Positions 48,913 to 57,784 of a stretch of 64,000 nucleotides of DNA are shown here, piece by piece. The position numbers and the translations under genes were made by a program. The DNA comes from Roseomonas aerilata DSM 19363 (GTDB lineage: Bacteria > Pseudomonadota > Alphaproteobacteria > Acetobacterales > Acetobacteraceae): contig NZ_JONP01000005.1 of the NCBI RefSeq assembly GCF_000711725.1, positions 186,001-250,000 of the forward strand, in the 5' to 3' direction. The notes beneath the pieces were generated by a model that was not told where the DNA came from, did not search any database, and saw only the letters and a program-made list of their open reading frames with translations. Each line of letters starts with the position of its first letter. Positions within the stretch are counted from its first letter, which is position 1.

Positions 48913-50384
48913 CCAACCTCGCCGCCCTTATCGACCGCAACGCGGCTTTCGCGCCCGAAAAGGTCGCGATCCGCTTCGAGGTCGAGGCGATCACCTACGC
49001 GCAGTTCGCAGCGGAGATCGCCCGGGCCGCGCACTTGCTGCGCGCGCATCACGGCGTCGGTCCAGGCGACCGAGTGGCCGTGCTGGCCGCCAACACCCCT
49101 GCCTATCTCTCGCTGCTCTACGCCTGCGCCCGCCTCGGCGCGATCCTGCTGCCGCTGAACTGGCGCCTCGCCGCGCCGGAGCTGCGCTACATCATCGAGC
49201 ACGCCGAGCCGCGCGTCGTCTTCACCGAGCCTGCCTTTGCGGAAACGCTGCACGAGGCCGCGCCCGATCTAATCGCCGCCGCGCTCGTCATCCCCGAGGG
49301 CGAGGGCGACGCGGAAGGTCCCGGCACCCTCGAGAGTCCGCTGCTGCTCGTCTACACCTCCGGCACCACCGGCCGCCCCAAGGGCGCGCTGCTGACGCAG
49401 GAGGCGCTGTTCCACAACGCCGTCATGAGCCACCACATGCATGACATGACGGCGGCGGACCACGTCCTCGCCGTCCTGCCCTTCTTCCATGTCGGCGGGC
49501 TGAACATCCAGACCACGCCCGCCCTCCAGGCCGGTGCGACCGTCACGATCCACCCGCGCTTCGCCGCCGATGCGGTGCTGGCGGCGGTGGCGAGGGACCG
49601 CCCCAGCCTTCTCCTCACCGTTCCCGCCACGCTGCGCGCCCTCATGACCGCGCCGGGCTGGGCCACCACTGACTTCTCCTCGCTCCGCGCGATCAGCACG
49701 GGATCGGAGCCAGTGCACCCTGCCCTGGTGGAAGCCGTCACCGTCCGGGGCCTGCCATTGCTGCAAGTCTACGGCGCGACGGAAAGCTGCCCCATCGCCA
49801 TCTACACGCGCCTCGGCTGCGCGACGACGGCGCCCACCTCCACCGGCCTGCCCGGTCTTCTCTGCGAAGGCCGCGTGGCAGACGACGACGGCCGCGACCT
49901 CCCGCACGGCACTGCCGGCGAGGTGCTTCTCCGCGGGCGCAACCTCTTCCGTGGTTACTGGCGCGACGAGGCTGCGACGGCTGCCTGCATGCAGGACGGC
50001 TGGTACCGCACCGGCGACATCGCCACCCGCGACGACGCCGGCCATTTTCACGTCCACGATCGCCGGAAGAACCTCATCATCTCCGGTGGCGAGAACATCT
50101 ACCCCGCCGAGGTCGAGCGCGTGCTGCTGGAACACCCGGCTATCGCGGAGGCCGCCGTCCTCGGCGCGCCCGATCCGAAATGGCAGGAAGTGCCCGTCGC
50201 CTTCCTCGTGCTGCGCCCAGGCGCAGCACTCACGGAGGAAGCGGTGCGCGAGCACGTCCTCGCCCAGCTCGCCCGCTTCAAGGTGCCCCGTCGCATCGTC
50301 TTCACCAGCACCTTGCCGCGCACCGCCCTCGGCAAGGTCCGCCACTTCGAACTCCGCCCGCTGATGGAGACCGCCCGCGCATGA
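48909..50384 (+). CDS. AMP-dependent acyl-CoA synthetase
   Basis: A 491-residue ligase of the ANL superfamily: LLLVYTSGTTGRPKGALLTQ (P-loop), VLPFFHVGGLNIQ, LLQVYGATESCPI, GWYRTGDIATRDDAGHFHVHDR and NLIISGGENIYPAEVE, with the C-terminal catalytic Lys in LPRTALGKVRH. It activates a carboxylic acid to its CoA thioester. GTG start at 48909 overlaps the dehydrogenase stop. Together with the neighbours it defines a CoA-dependent degradation route. Confidence 0.93.
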   Translation: MTNLAALIDRNAAFAPEKVAIRFEVEAITYAQFAAEIARAAHLLRAHHGVGPGDRVAVLAANTPAYLSLLYACARLGAILLPLNWRLAAPELRYIIEHAEPRVVFTEPAFAETLHEAAPDLIAAALVIPEGEGDAEGPGTLESPLLLVYTSGTTGRPKGALLTQEALFHNAVMSHHMHDMTAADHVLAVLPFFHVGGLNIQTTPALQAGATVTIHPRFAADAVLAAVARDRPSLLLTVPATLRALMTAPGWATTDFSSLRAISTGSEPVHPALVEAVTVRGLPLLQVYGATESCPIAIYTRLGCATTAPTSTGLPGLLCEGRVADDDGRDLPHGTAGEVLLRGRNLFRGYWRDEAATAACMQDGWYRTGDIATRDDAGHFHVHDRRKNLIISGGENIYPAEVERVLLEHPAIAEAAVLGAPDPKWQEVPVAFLVLRPGAALTEEAVREHVLAQLARFKVPRRIVFTSTLPRTALGKVRHFELRPLMETARA

Positions 50385-51490
50385 CGCCGCTCGCCCGCCG
50401 CCTCCGGATCACCGTGCTCGGGGGCGGCAACGGCTCCTTCGCCGCAGCCGGCGATATGGCGCTCGCGGGCCACGAGGTCCGGCTCTGGCGGCGCGACGCG
50501 ACGGCCGTCGAGGCCCACCGCGCGGCCGGCAGCACCATCGCCGTGAAGGATTCGCGTGGCACGCACGAGGCCCGCCTCGCCCTCGTCACCACGGACATGG
50601 CGGCGGCCCTCGACGGCGCCGAACTGATCCTCTGCCCCGCCCCCGCCACCGCGCAGCCCGACATTGCCCGCCTCCTCGCCCCCTACCTGGCGGACGGGCA
50701 GGTGGTCTTCCTTCCGCCCGGCACGCTCGGCACCGTCCTGATGGCCCGCGCGCTGCACGACGCCGGCCGCGCGCCGAGGGTGGCCTTCGCCGAGACCGGC
50801 ACGCTCCCCTGGCTCGCCCGCAAGCACGGGCCGCACGAGGTTGCCATCACCGTCCGTGCCGTGCGCCTGCCCGTCGGCGTCTTCCCGCTCGACCGCGCGG
50901 AGATGGCGCTGGATGTCATCAGCGCCGCCTTTCCTGGCGTAGTCGAGCCCTGCGGCGACGCCCTCTCCGGCGCGCTGATGAACGCAGGCGCCATCATCCA
51001 CCCCCCGCTCATCATCATGAACGCTGGCCCGCTCCAGCATTTCGAGAAATGGGACATCCACAACGAGGGCACCGTCCCCGCCATCCGCCGCACGACGGAC
51101 ACGCTGGACGCCGAGCGCGTGGCGGTGCGCGAGGCGCTGGGCTACGGCGCCCCGCATTTCCCGCTTGCCCACCACTACGCGAAGACGGGCGAGGAATGGA
51201 TGTACGGCCGCGCCTCGCACGATCGCCTGACCGAATCCGGCGACTGGCGGGAGCGGATCGTGCTCACCCAGCACCGCTACATGATGGAGGACCTTCGCCT
51301 CGGCCTCTCCCTCATCATCTCGGCGGCCGAACTCGCGGAGGTACCGGTCCCGCTCGCCCGCGCCTTCTCCGCCATCGGCGCCGCCATCCGCGGGGAGACG
51401 CCGGACTTCACCGGCCGCACCCTCGCCGATGCCGGCCTGGGCGGGCTCGACCGCGCGGGCATCGCCCGGGTGCTCCAGCATGGCTTCTGA
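50381..51490 (+). CDS. NAD(P)-dependent octopine/nopaline dehydrogenase family protein
   Basis: A 369-residue oxidoreductase: Rossmann motif ITVLGGGNGSFAAAGDMALAG, FLPPGTLGTVLMARAL, FAETGTLPWLARK and the Octopine_DH domain signature NAGAIIHPPLIIMNAG with HNEGTVPAIRRTTDTLDAERVAV. Family members reduce imines between an amino acid and a 2-oxo acid or oxidise 2-hydroxy acids. Its presence in a CoA-linked pathway suggests reduction or oxidation of a ring-cleavage-derived oxo acid. ATGA overlap with the ligase; 11-base overlap with the next gene. Confidence 0.85.
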   Translation: MTPLARRLRITVLGGGNGSFAAAGDMALAGHEVRLWRRDATAVEAHRAAGSTIAVKDSRGTHEARLALVTTDMAAALDGAELILCPAPATAQPDIARLLAPYLADGQVVFLPPGTLGTVLMARALHDAGRAPRVAFAETGTLPWLARKHGPHEVAITVRAVRLPVGVFPLDRAEMALDVISAAFPGVVEPCGDALSGALMNAGAIIHPPLIIMNAGPLQHFEKWDIHNEGTVPAIRRTTDTLDAERVAVREALGYGAPHFPLAHHYAKTGEEWMYGRASHDRLTESGDWRERIVLTQHRYMMEDLRLGLSLIISAAELAEVPVPLARAFSAIGAAIRGETPDFTGRTLADAGLGGLDRAGIARVLQHGF

Positions 51491-52472
51491 GCGTCCGCCC
51501 ATCGCCTGCCTCGGCGCCGGGCGCATGGGCCGGGGCATCGCCGTGTGCTTCGCCTATGCCGGCCACGCGGTCGCGCTGGTGGACGCCAAGCCGCGCCCGC
51601 CCGAGGCCTTCGCCGCCCTCGAACGCGAGGCCCTCGCCGAGATCGGCGATGCACTCCGCACCCTCGGCGAACTCGGCCTCTTTGATCCCGCGCAGGTCGG
51701 GGCGCTACTCGCCCGCGTGCGCGTCGTGCCCGAAGCCGAGGCGGCGGAAGCGCTGGGAGCGGCCGCCGTGGTCTTCGAGGGCGTGCCCGAGATCCTCGAC
51801 CTCAAGCGCGAGGCCCTCGCCCGCGCCTCCGCCATGATGGCACCGGGCGCCATCCTCGCCTCCACCACCTCCACCATCCTCGTGGACGACCTCTCCCCGG
51901 CGGTGGCCGATCCGGCGCGCTTCCTCAACGCCCACTGGCTGAACCCCGCCTATATCGTCCCCCTCGTGGAGGTCTCCCCCGGCCGCGACACCGCGCCGGA
52001 GACGCTGGCGCGCCTTAACGCCCTGCTGGAGTCAGTGGGCAAGGTCCCCGTCACCTGCGCCGCCAGCCCCGGCTTCATCGTCCCCCGCCTGCAGACGCTG
52101 GCGATGAACGAGGCCGCGCGCATGGTGGAGGAAGGCGTCGCCAGCGCGGAGGAGATCGACCGAGCCGTAAGATACGGCTTCGGCTTCCGCTTCGGCGTCC
52201 TCGGGATGCTCGAATTCATCGACTGGGGCGGCGGCGACATCCTCTACCACGCCAGCCGCTACCTCACCGGCGCGCTCGGCCACGAGCGATATCGCGCGCC
52301 CGAGGTGATCGAGCGCAACATGCGCGAGGGCCGGATCGGCCTTCGCACCGGCCAGGGTTTCCTGGACTATTCGGGCCGGGACATCGATTCCTACCGCCGC
52401 CAGCGCCTGGGTGCCCTGGTGGAGAGGCTGCGGGCCGAAGGGCTCGCCAAACCACCGGTGCTGCCGGACTGA
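51480..52472 (+). CDS. 3-hydroxyacyl-CoA dehydrogenase
   Basis: A 330-residue NAD-dependent enzyme: PIACLGAGRMGRGIAVCFAYAG (NAD loop), VFEGVPEILDLKREALA, ILASTTSTILVDDLSPAVADPARFLNAHW (catalytic region with His and Asn) and CAASPGFIVPRLQTLAMNEAARMVEEG. It oxidises a 3-hydroxyacyl-CoA to the 3-oxo form. No enoyl-CoA hydratase or thiolase is adjacent, so the route may use others elsewhere. The ATG lies 11 bases inside the preceding gene. Confidence 0.9.
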   Translation: MASERPPIACLGAGRMGRGIAVCFAYAGHAVALVDAKPRPPEAFAALEREALAEIGDALRTLGELGLFDPAQVGALLARVRVVPEAEAAEALGAAAVVFEGVPEILDLKREALARASAMMAPGAILASTTSTILVDDLSPAVADPARFLNAHWLNPAYIVPLVEVSPGRDTAPETLARLNALLESVGKVPVTCAASPGFIVPRLQTLAMNEAARMVEEGVASAEEIDRAVRYGFGFRFGVLGMLEFIDWGGGDILYHASRYLTGALGHERYRAPEVIERNMREGRIGLRTGQGFLDYSGRDIDSYRRQRLGALVERLRAEGLAKPPVLPD

Positions 52473-52532
52473 ACCGGGGCGCGACAGGGGACAACGCGCG
52501 GAAGCACGGCCGCAGGCATCAGGAGAGGCTGC

Positions 52533-53498
52533 ATGATCGGTCGAAGGGGTTTTTCAGCATTGGCGCTCGCCGCGGCTGCCACGGAAGCCCGCGCCCAGGG
52601 CCCCTGGCCCGAGCGCCCGATCCGCTGGGTCGTCGGCTACGCCCCCGGCGGCGCCAGCGACATCTTCGCCCGCATGATCGCGCGGCAGATGGGCCCGGCG
52701 CTTGGCCAGAACATCGTGGTGGAGAACCGCCCGAGCGGCGGCGCGATCGTCGCCACCGAGAACGTCGTCCGCTCCCCCGCCGACGGCTACAGCCTGCTGC
52801 ACGTCGATAACGGCGTGCTCGTCTACAACCCCGCCCTCTACGCCCGCCTGCCCTTCGACCCCGACCGCGACCTCACCAGCGTCGGCTTCATCGGCCGCTT
52901 CCCCATGCTGGTGGTGGTGCGGCCGGAGAGTCCGTTCACGGACTTCGCCTCCATGCTCGCGGCCTCGAAAACCCGCAGCATCACCTTCGGCACCCCTGCC
53001 GTCGCCTCCCCGCACCAGCTGGCGATGGAGGTGCTGAAGCGCCGCTCGGGGCTGGACGCCACGCACATCCCCTATCGCGGCATGCCCGCCGCAATGAACG
53101 ACATGGTCGCGGGCCAGGTGGACTGCGTGGTGGTGGACGTGACCAACGGCCTGCCCTTCCTCACCACCAACCGTGCCCGCGCCCTGATGGTGGTGGGAGA
53201 CAGCCGTGCCGTCGCGCTGCCGGGCGTGCCGACCGCCGTCGAACTCGGCTATCCCGGCGCCGTCGCCTATGGCTGGCAGGGCGTCTCGGTCGCCGCTGGC
53301 ACCCCGCCCGAGGTGGTGGAGCGCCTGAATGCCCTTCTCCGCACGGCGATCGAGAGCCCGGAGGTGTCGAAGCAGATGCGCGACATCGGCGCCGAGCTCG
53401 TCCCCCGCAGCCCTGCGGAGATGGCCGAGTTTGTGCGGGCGGAGAACGCCGCTTGGCGTCCCCTCATCCGCGACCTCGGCATCCGGCTGGACGTCTAA
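52533..53498 (+). CDS. Bug-family tripartite tricarboxylate transporter substrate-binding protein
   Basis: A 321-residue periplasmic receptor. N-terminal MIGRRGFSALALAAAATEARA is a signal peptide with an RR start, then PIRWVVGYAPGGASDIFAR, GQNIVVENRPSGGAIVATE, DGYSLLHV, HIPYRGMPAAMNDMVAGQVD and VPTAVELGYPG, all Bug hallmarks. It probably delivers the carboxylate substrate of the preceding catabolic genes to a TctAB-type permease, which is not in the window. AGGAGAGG precedes the ATG. It ends 16 bases before the convergent SelO gene. Confidence 0.92.
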   Translation: MIGRRGFSALALAAAATEARAQGPWPERPIRWVVGYAPGGASDIFARMIARQMGPALGQNIVVENRPSGGAIVATENVVRSPADGYSLLHVDNGVLVYNPALYARLPFDPDRDLTSVGFIGRFPMLVVVRPESPFTDFASMLAASKTRSITFGTPAVASPHQLAMEVLKRRSGLDATHIPYRGMPAAMNDMVAGQVDCVVVDVTNGLPFLTTNRARALMVVGDSRAVALPGVPTAVELGYPGAVAYGWQGVSVAAGTPPEVVERLNALLRTAIESPEVSKQMRDIGAELVPRSPAEMAEFVRAENAAWRPLIRDLGIRLDV

Positions 53499-53502
53499 CC
53501 GA

Positions 53503-53530
53503 CTTCTGGGGCCCTCAGGTCCCGCAGAAG
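53503..53530. terminator. Stem-loop between convergent Bug and SelO genes
   Basis: CTTCTG (53503-53508) pairs with CAGAAG (53525-53530), continued by GGG/CCC and CC/GG with one bulge and one mismatch, leaving a 3-base loop. It covers the SelO stop and its last codons. No T-run, but both convergent transcripts would fold it; bidirectional terminator is the likely role. Confidence 0.5.
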
Positions 53531-55017
53531 GTCATGTAGGGCTGCTCGGGCGAGCCGGGTGCCACGTCGGCGTCCGGCTGGTCCTCGAAGGGGCGCGTCA
53601 CGCTCGCCAGCAGCGCCTCGAAGGGCGCGAGGTCGTCGCGCTGAACGGCGGCCTCCAGCGCGGCCTCCACGAGGTGGTTGCGCGGGATCACCGCCGGGTT
53701 CGCCGCGCGCATCGCGGCCGCGCGCTCGGCGGAATCGCCGCCCTCCTCCACCAGCCGCTCGCGCCAGCGCACCGCCCAGGCGTCATAGGCCGCGGGATCG
53801 GCGAACAGCTCGCGCACCACCGCGTCCCCCGCCTCGTCCTCCGCCGCGCGGCAGAGCCGGCGGAAGGTGAGGGTGAAGTCTGCCCCGTTCTCCGCCATCG
53901 CCTTCAGCAGGTCGCCGGCCAGGGCATGGTCCCCGGCGCGGTCGCCCGGCAGGCCAATCTTCGCGCGCAGGCCTCCGAGATAGGCCGCCTCGAAAGCTGG
54001 CGCGTAGCCGGCCAGGATCTCCTGCGCGACCGCCACCGCCGCGTCGTCGTCATCCGCCAGCAGCGGCAGCACCGCCTCCGCCAGCCGCGCGAGGTTCCAC
54101 TGCATGATCCCCGGCTGGTTGCCGTAGGCGTAGCGCCCGCCATGGTCGATCGAGCTGAACACCGTGGAAGCGTCGTAGGCGTCCATGAAGGCGCAGGGGC
54201 CGTAGTCGATCGTCTCGCCGGAGATCGAGGTGTTGTCGGTGTTCATCACCCCGTGGATGAAGCCGATAAGCATCCACTGACCCACCAGCGCCGCCTGCCG
54301 CGCCACCACACCCTCCAGCAGTGCGCGGGCGGGGGAGGGGGCCGAAGCCGCCTCCGGGTAGTGCCGGGCGATGGCGTGGTCCACCAAGACGCGCAGCGCC
54401 TCCACGTCCCGCCGCGCCGCGAAGTACTGGAAGGTGCCGACGCGGATGTGGCTCGACGCCACGCGCGTGAGCACGCCGCCCGGCAGCGGCCCCTCGCGCA
54501 TCACCGCCTGCCCCGTGGAGACCGCCGCCAGCGCGCGCGTGGTCGGCACGCCCAGCGCCGCCATCGCCTCGCTGACCAGGTATTCGCGCAGCACCGGCCC
54601 GACCGCCGCCCGCCCATCCCCGCTGCGCGAGAAGGGCGTGCGGCCGGAGCCCTTGAGCTGGATGTCGAAGCGCTTCCCGTCGGGCGCCACCACCTCGCCG
54701 AGCAGGATCGCCCGCCCGTCGCCGAGCTGGGGCGAGAAGCCGCCGAACTGGTGCCCGGCATAGGCGGCCGCGAGCGGCTCCGCCCCTTCCGGCACGCGGT
54801 TCCCCGCGAGGATCTGCACGCCCTCCTCCGAGGCGAGCGCCGCGGGGTCGAGGCCGAGCCGCTCGGCCAGAGCCGCGTTCAGCCGCAGCAGGCGCGGCGC
54901 CGCGACAGGCGTCGGGTCCAGCCGCGCGCGGAAGCGATCCGGCAGGCGGGCATAGGAGTTGTCGAAAGGAAAGCGGACGGTGCCGCCCTCCCGCGTCGCC
55001 TCGAGGGTCATCGTCAT
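53515..55017 (-). CDS. selO: Protein adenylyltransferase SelO (YdiU)
   Basis: A 500-residue pseudokinase-fold enzyme that transfers AMP to protein Ser/Thr/Tyr. Motifs: [77 protein letters not shown] and [26 protein letters not shown]. It ends in CGT, with the redox Cys third from the end that replaces the selenocysteine of animal SelO. Slightly longer than E. coli SelO (478). It may be cotranscribed with the OGFr-like gene 70 bases upstream. Confidence 0.95.
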   Translation of the reverse strand: MTMTLEATREGGTVRFPFDNSYARLPDRFRARLDPTPVAAPRLLRLNAALAERLGLDPAALASEEGVQILAGNRVPEGAEPLAAAYAGHQFGGFSPQLGDGRAILLGEVVAPDGKRFDIQLKGSGRTPFSRSGDGRAAVGPVLREYLVSEAMAALGVPTTRALAAVSTGQAVMREGPLPGGVLTRVASSHIRVGTFQYFAARRDVEALRVLVDHAIARHYPEAASAPSPARALLEGVVARQAALVGQWMLIGFIHGVMNTDNTSISGETIDYGPCAFMDAYDASTVFSSIDHGGRYAYGNQPGIMQWNLARLAEAVLPLLADDDDAAVAVAQEILAGYAPAFEAAYLGGLRAKIGLPGDRAGDHALAGDLLKAMAENGADFTLTFRRLCRAAEDEAGDAVVRELFADPAAYDAWAVRWRERLVEEGGDSAERAAAMRAANPAVIPRNHLVEAALEAAVQRDDLAPFEALLASVTRPFEDQPDADVAPGSPEQPYMTFCGT

Positions 55018-55087
55018 GCGCGTTCAGATCAGGCCCGGAACCCCCTGAAACAAGGCCCGCGCCCATCGCGTCGGCGCGAGGCAGCTC

Positions 55088-55543
55088 CTATCCAAGCGCC
55101 CGCTCCCAGTAGCGCAGGCTCACCGGATCGATCACCCCGCCCTCGGCCGCGTCGCGCGCCGCGACCGCCGCGTGGAAGCGCGCCGCTTCCTCCCGGCCCA
55201 GCAGGGCGCGCGTCGCGGCGATGATGCGCGTGATCCGCCGGTGGTTGTGGTCGAAGCGCACCAGCCAGTGGTCCGTGCCCGCGTAGAAGCGCGCCATCCG
55301 CTCAAGCGACGCGCGGAACCCCTCCAGCGCCCGCGGGTCCGCACGGATGGCCGCCGCCTCGGCCGCCCCCAGCACGGGCGAGCCCGGCACCGCCTGGCTC
55401 GGGTCCGGCAGGGGGAAGAGCCACTGGATGAAGTCATGCACCGCCTCGATCCGGGCGTCGTCGAAGGCCAGCACGTCGGCGAGAAGGCGTCCCCGCCCGT
55501 CGCGCCCCTCGCCGCGCAGGAACTCGCGGATGGGTTCGGCCAT
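55088..55543 (-). CDS. Opioid growth factor receptor-related (OGFr_N) protein
   Basis: A 151-residue cytoplasmic protein carrying the OGFr N-terminal region signature HDFIQWLFPLPDPSQAVPGSPVL followed by MARFYAGTDHWLVRFDHNHRRITRIIAATRALLG. Bacterial homologues are common in proteobacteria and have no established function; the opioid name reflects only the vertebrate relative. Start at 55543 has GAGGAG about 8 bases upstream. Located before selO on the same strand. Confidence 0.82.
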   Translation of the reverse strand: MAEPIREFLRGEGRDGRGRLLADVLAFDDARIEAVHDFIQWLFPLPDPSQAVPGSPVLGAAEAAAIRADPRALEGFRASLERMARFYAGTDHWLVRFDHNHRRITRIIAATRALLGREEAARFHAAVAARDAAEGGVIDPVSLRYWERALG

Positions 55544-55680
55544 GCATCGCCTCCTCATTGGATCAGCGGCCGCCTTCGCGACCGGCCGGCCCTGGTTTAA
55601 GCAGGTACAGGCCCGACATGAACGCGGGAGCAGGGGACGGGGTGCCTGACCTCCTCCCCTCCGGAAGCCCTGGCGGAGCC

Positions 55681-55992
55681 ATGCCCTACCTCATCGAGAC
55701 GGTCCTCTTCCTCGCGCCTTTCGCGCTCTACGCCGTCTGGCTCCGGTTCAACCCGGGCCGCGCGGTGGGGAGCCATGTGCTGGTTCTCGCGCTGATCGGC
55801 CTCGCCATCTCGATGGCCGGCGCGGTGTGGTACGGCCTGTCCCGCAGCATGGATCCCTACACCACCTATGTCCCCCCGAGCGTAACGGAGGGCGGCATCG
55901 TACCGGGCCATTCGGGCGAGGCGCGCTCGCACGGGGCCTGGCCGACCATCAACACCCCTTCCCGCCAGCGCGGGGAGGACGCCGCGCCTTGA
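55681..55992 (+). CDS. Small two-helix membrane protein, DUF6111-like
   Basis: A 103-residue protein with two N-terminal membrane helices (LIETVLFLAPFALYAVWL and VLVLALIGLAISMAGAVWYG) and a hydrophilic tail containing DPYTTYVPPSVTEGGIVPGH. I recall similar small alphaproteobacterial proteins (DUF6111) preceding the CCA-adding enzyme gene. Start at 55681 leads directly into the helix; further in-frame starts lie upstream at 55618 and 55558. The stop overlaps the cca start (TTGA), so the pair is cotranscribed. Confidence 0.6.
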   Translation: MPYLIETVLFLAPFALYAVWLRFNPGRAVGSHVLVLALIGLAISMAGAVWYGLSRSMDPYTTYVPPSVTEGGIVPGHSGEARSHGAWPTINTPSRQRGEDAAP

Positions 55993-57284
55993 CTGAAGAC
56001 CCACAGGGCGACCCGCCGGCCACCCGGATCGAGCCGCCCGCCTTCCTGGCCGATCCCGCCCCCGCCGCCGTGCTGGCTGCCCTGCCGGGCGCGCGGGCCG
56101 TCGGCGGCGCCGTGCGCGACGCCCTGGCTGGCCGCCCCGTGGCCGATGTGGACGTGGCCGCCCCCTTCCCGCCGGAAGGGATCGCCGCCCGCCTCACCGC
56201 CGCCGGCCTGCGCGTTCACGAGACCGGCCTCGCCCACGGCACCCTCACCGCCGTCCTCCATGGCGAGCCCGTGGAGGTCACCAGCCTTCGCCGCGACGTC
56301 GTGACCGACGGCCGCCACGCCGTGGTGGAATGGACCACCGACTGGCGCGAGGACGCCGCGCGCCGCGACTTCACGATGAACGCCCTCTCCCTCTCCGCCG
56401 AGGGCGACCTCTGGGACTATTACGGCGGCCGGGAGGACCTCGCGGCCGGGCGCGTCCGCTTCGTTGGCGACCCCGCGACCCGCCTCGCCGAGGACCATCT
56501 CCGCGCCCTCCGCTACTTCCGCTTTCAGGCCCGTTACGGCGCGGGCGAGCCGGACCCCGCCGCCATCGCCGCCATCCGGGAGGCCGTGCCGAGCCTCGCC
56601 CGCCTCTCGGTGGAGCGGGTCTGGATGGAGCTGAAGCGCCTCCTCGCCGCGCCGGATCCCGCCGGGGCAGTCGCGCTGATGGAGGAGACGGGTGTCCTCC
56701 CCGCCATCCTCGGCCCCGATTCGCTCGGCGCCTCCCGCCATCTCCGCGCGCTGTCGGAGATCGGCGCCCCCGCCGACCCGCTGCTGCGCTTCGACACGCT
56801 CCTCACCCACGGTGCCGCCGCGGCCGCCCGGCGCCTGAAGGCCTCGAACGAGGAGGTCGCCCGCCTCGTCGCCCGCTACCGGGCCGGCCATGACATCCTG
56901 CCGCTCCAGCCCGAGATCGCGGCCGGCGGCCCGGACGACGACGCGCTCCGGCGCCTGCTGGCCGAGCAGCCGGGCGAGCGCCTGCTCGACGCCGCCTGGC
57001 ACCGGCAGGCCGTGAACCGCGCCTGGTCCTGGGAAGGGCCGGACGACGCGGCCTGGGTCCGTTTCCGCGAGCGCCTCCTCGCCATGCCCGCCCCGGTCTT
57101 TCCCCTGCTGGGCCGGGACGCGCTGGCCATGGGCGTGCCGCCCGGCCCGGCGCTCGGCCGGCTTCTCGCGGAAACCCGGCAATGGTGGCTGGAGGGCGGC
57201 TGCACCGCCGATGCCGTGTCCTGCCGGGCACGATTGGCGGACCTGATGAGGGACATTCACGCCCGGCCCCTTCCGAAGCGCTAA
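55989..57284 (+). CDS. CCA-adding tRNA nucleotidyltransferase/poly(A) polymerase family
   Basis: A 431-residue class II nucleotidyltransferase: ARAVGGAVRDALAGRPVADVDVAAPF (GG..R and DxD catalytic motifs), EVTSLRRDVVTDGRH, WREDAARRDFTMNALSL, DYYGGREDLAAGRVRFVGD and LRALRYFRFQARYG. It adds or repairs the tRNA 3' CCA end; poly(A) polymerases share these motifs. No ATG occurs before the catalytic core, so the TTG at 55989, overlapping the preceding stop, is the probable start. Confidence 0.88.
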   Translation: MTEDPQGDPPATRIEPPAFLADPAPAAVLAALPGARAVGGAVRDALAGRPVADVDVAAPFPPEGIAARLTAAGLRVHETGLAHGTLTAVLHGEPVEVTSLRRDVVTDGRHAVVEWTTDWREDAARRDFTMNALSLSAEGDLWDYYGGREDLAAGRVRFVGDPATRLAEDHLRALRYFRFQARYGAGEPDPAAIAAIREAVPSLARLSVERVWMELKRLLAAPDPAGAVALMEETGVLPAILGPDSLGASRHLRALSEIGAPADPLLRFDTLLTHGAAAAARRLKASNEEVARLVARYRAGHDILPLQPEIAAGGPDDDALRRLLAEQPGERLLDAAWHRQAVNRAWSWEGPDDAAWVRFRERLLAMPAPVFPLLGRDALAMGVPPGPALGRLLAETRQWWLEGGCTADAVSCRARLADLMRDIHARPLPKR

Positions 57285-57330
57285 TGGACCGGGTTACGGC
57301 TTGTCCATCACCATTCTGGATCGAGCCGGC

Positions 57331-57741
57331 ATGAACTCCAACCTCGCCCTCTGGGCTCCGCGCGTCCTGTCGATCCTGCGGATCGTCGCGGCCCTTATCT
57401 TCCTGCTGCACGGCACGCAGAAGCTCTTCGGCTTCCCCGCCCCGCCGGCCAGCGGCCTGCCGCCCGCGATGTCCCTTTTCTGGATCGGCGCCATCCTCGA
57501 ACTGGTCGGCGGTCTGTTGCTGCTGATCGGCGCCTTCACCCGCCCGGTCGCCTTCATCCTCGCGGGCGAGATGGCCGTCGCCTACTGGATGTTCCACGCG
57601 CCCCGGAACCTCTACCCCACGCTCAACGGCGGCGACGCGGCCATCCTCTACTGCTTCGTCTTCCTCTACCTCGTCTTCGCCGGGGCCGGCCCCTGGAGCG
57701 TGGACGCCGCCCGCGGCCGCACCACGACCGACCGAATCTGA
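57331..57741 (+). CDS. DoxX-family membrane protein
   Basis: A 136-residue protein with four predicted helices. The DoxX pattern is clear: SILRIVAALIFLLHGTQKLFGFP, WIGAILELVGGLLLLIGAFTRPVAFILAGEMAVAYWMFH and the hydrophobic end. Family members are linked to quinone/thiosulfate or redox-associated membrane complexes, but the role is generally unknown. The ATG at 57331 is preferred over a TTG at 57301. Confidence 0.85.
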   Translation: MNSNLALWAPRVLSILRIVAALIFLLHGTQKLFGFPAPPASGLPPAMSLFWIGAILELVGGLLLLIGAFTRPVAFILAGEMAVAYWMFHAPRNLYPTLNGGDAAILYCFVFLYLVFAGAGPWSVDAARGRTTTDRI

Positions 57742-57760
57742 GATCCCTGGCCCTGGCGGA

Positions 57761-57778
57761 GCCGGTGCTGTAACCGGC
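57761..57778. terminator. Short stem-loop between doxX and the ABC transporter
   Basis: GCCGGT (57761-57766) and ACCGGC (57773-57778) form a perfect 6-bp stem with a 6-base loop directly upstream of the transporter start. It could end the doxX transcript or affect translation of the next gene. Confidence 0.3.
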
Positions 57779-57784
57779 CCCGCC

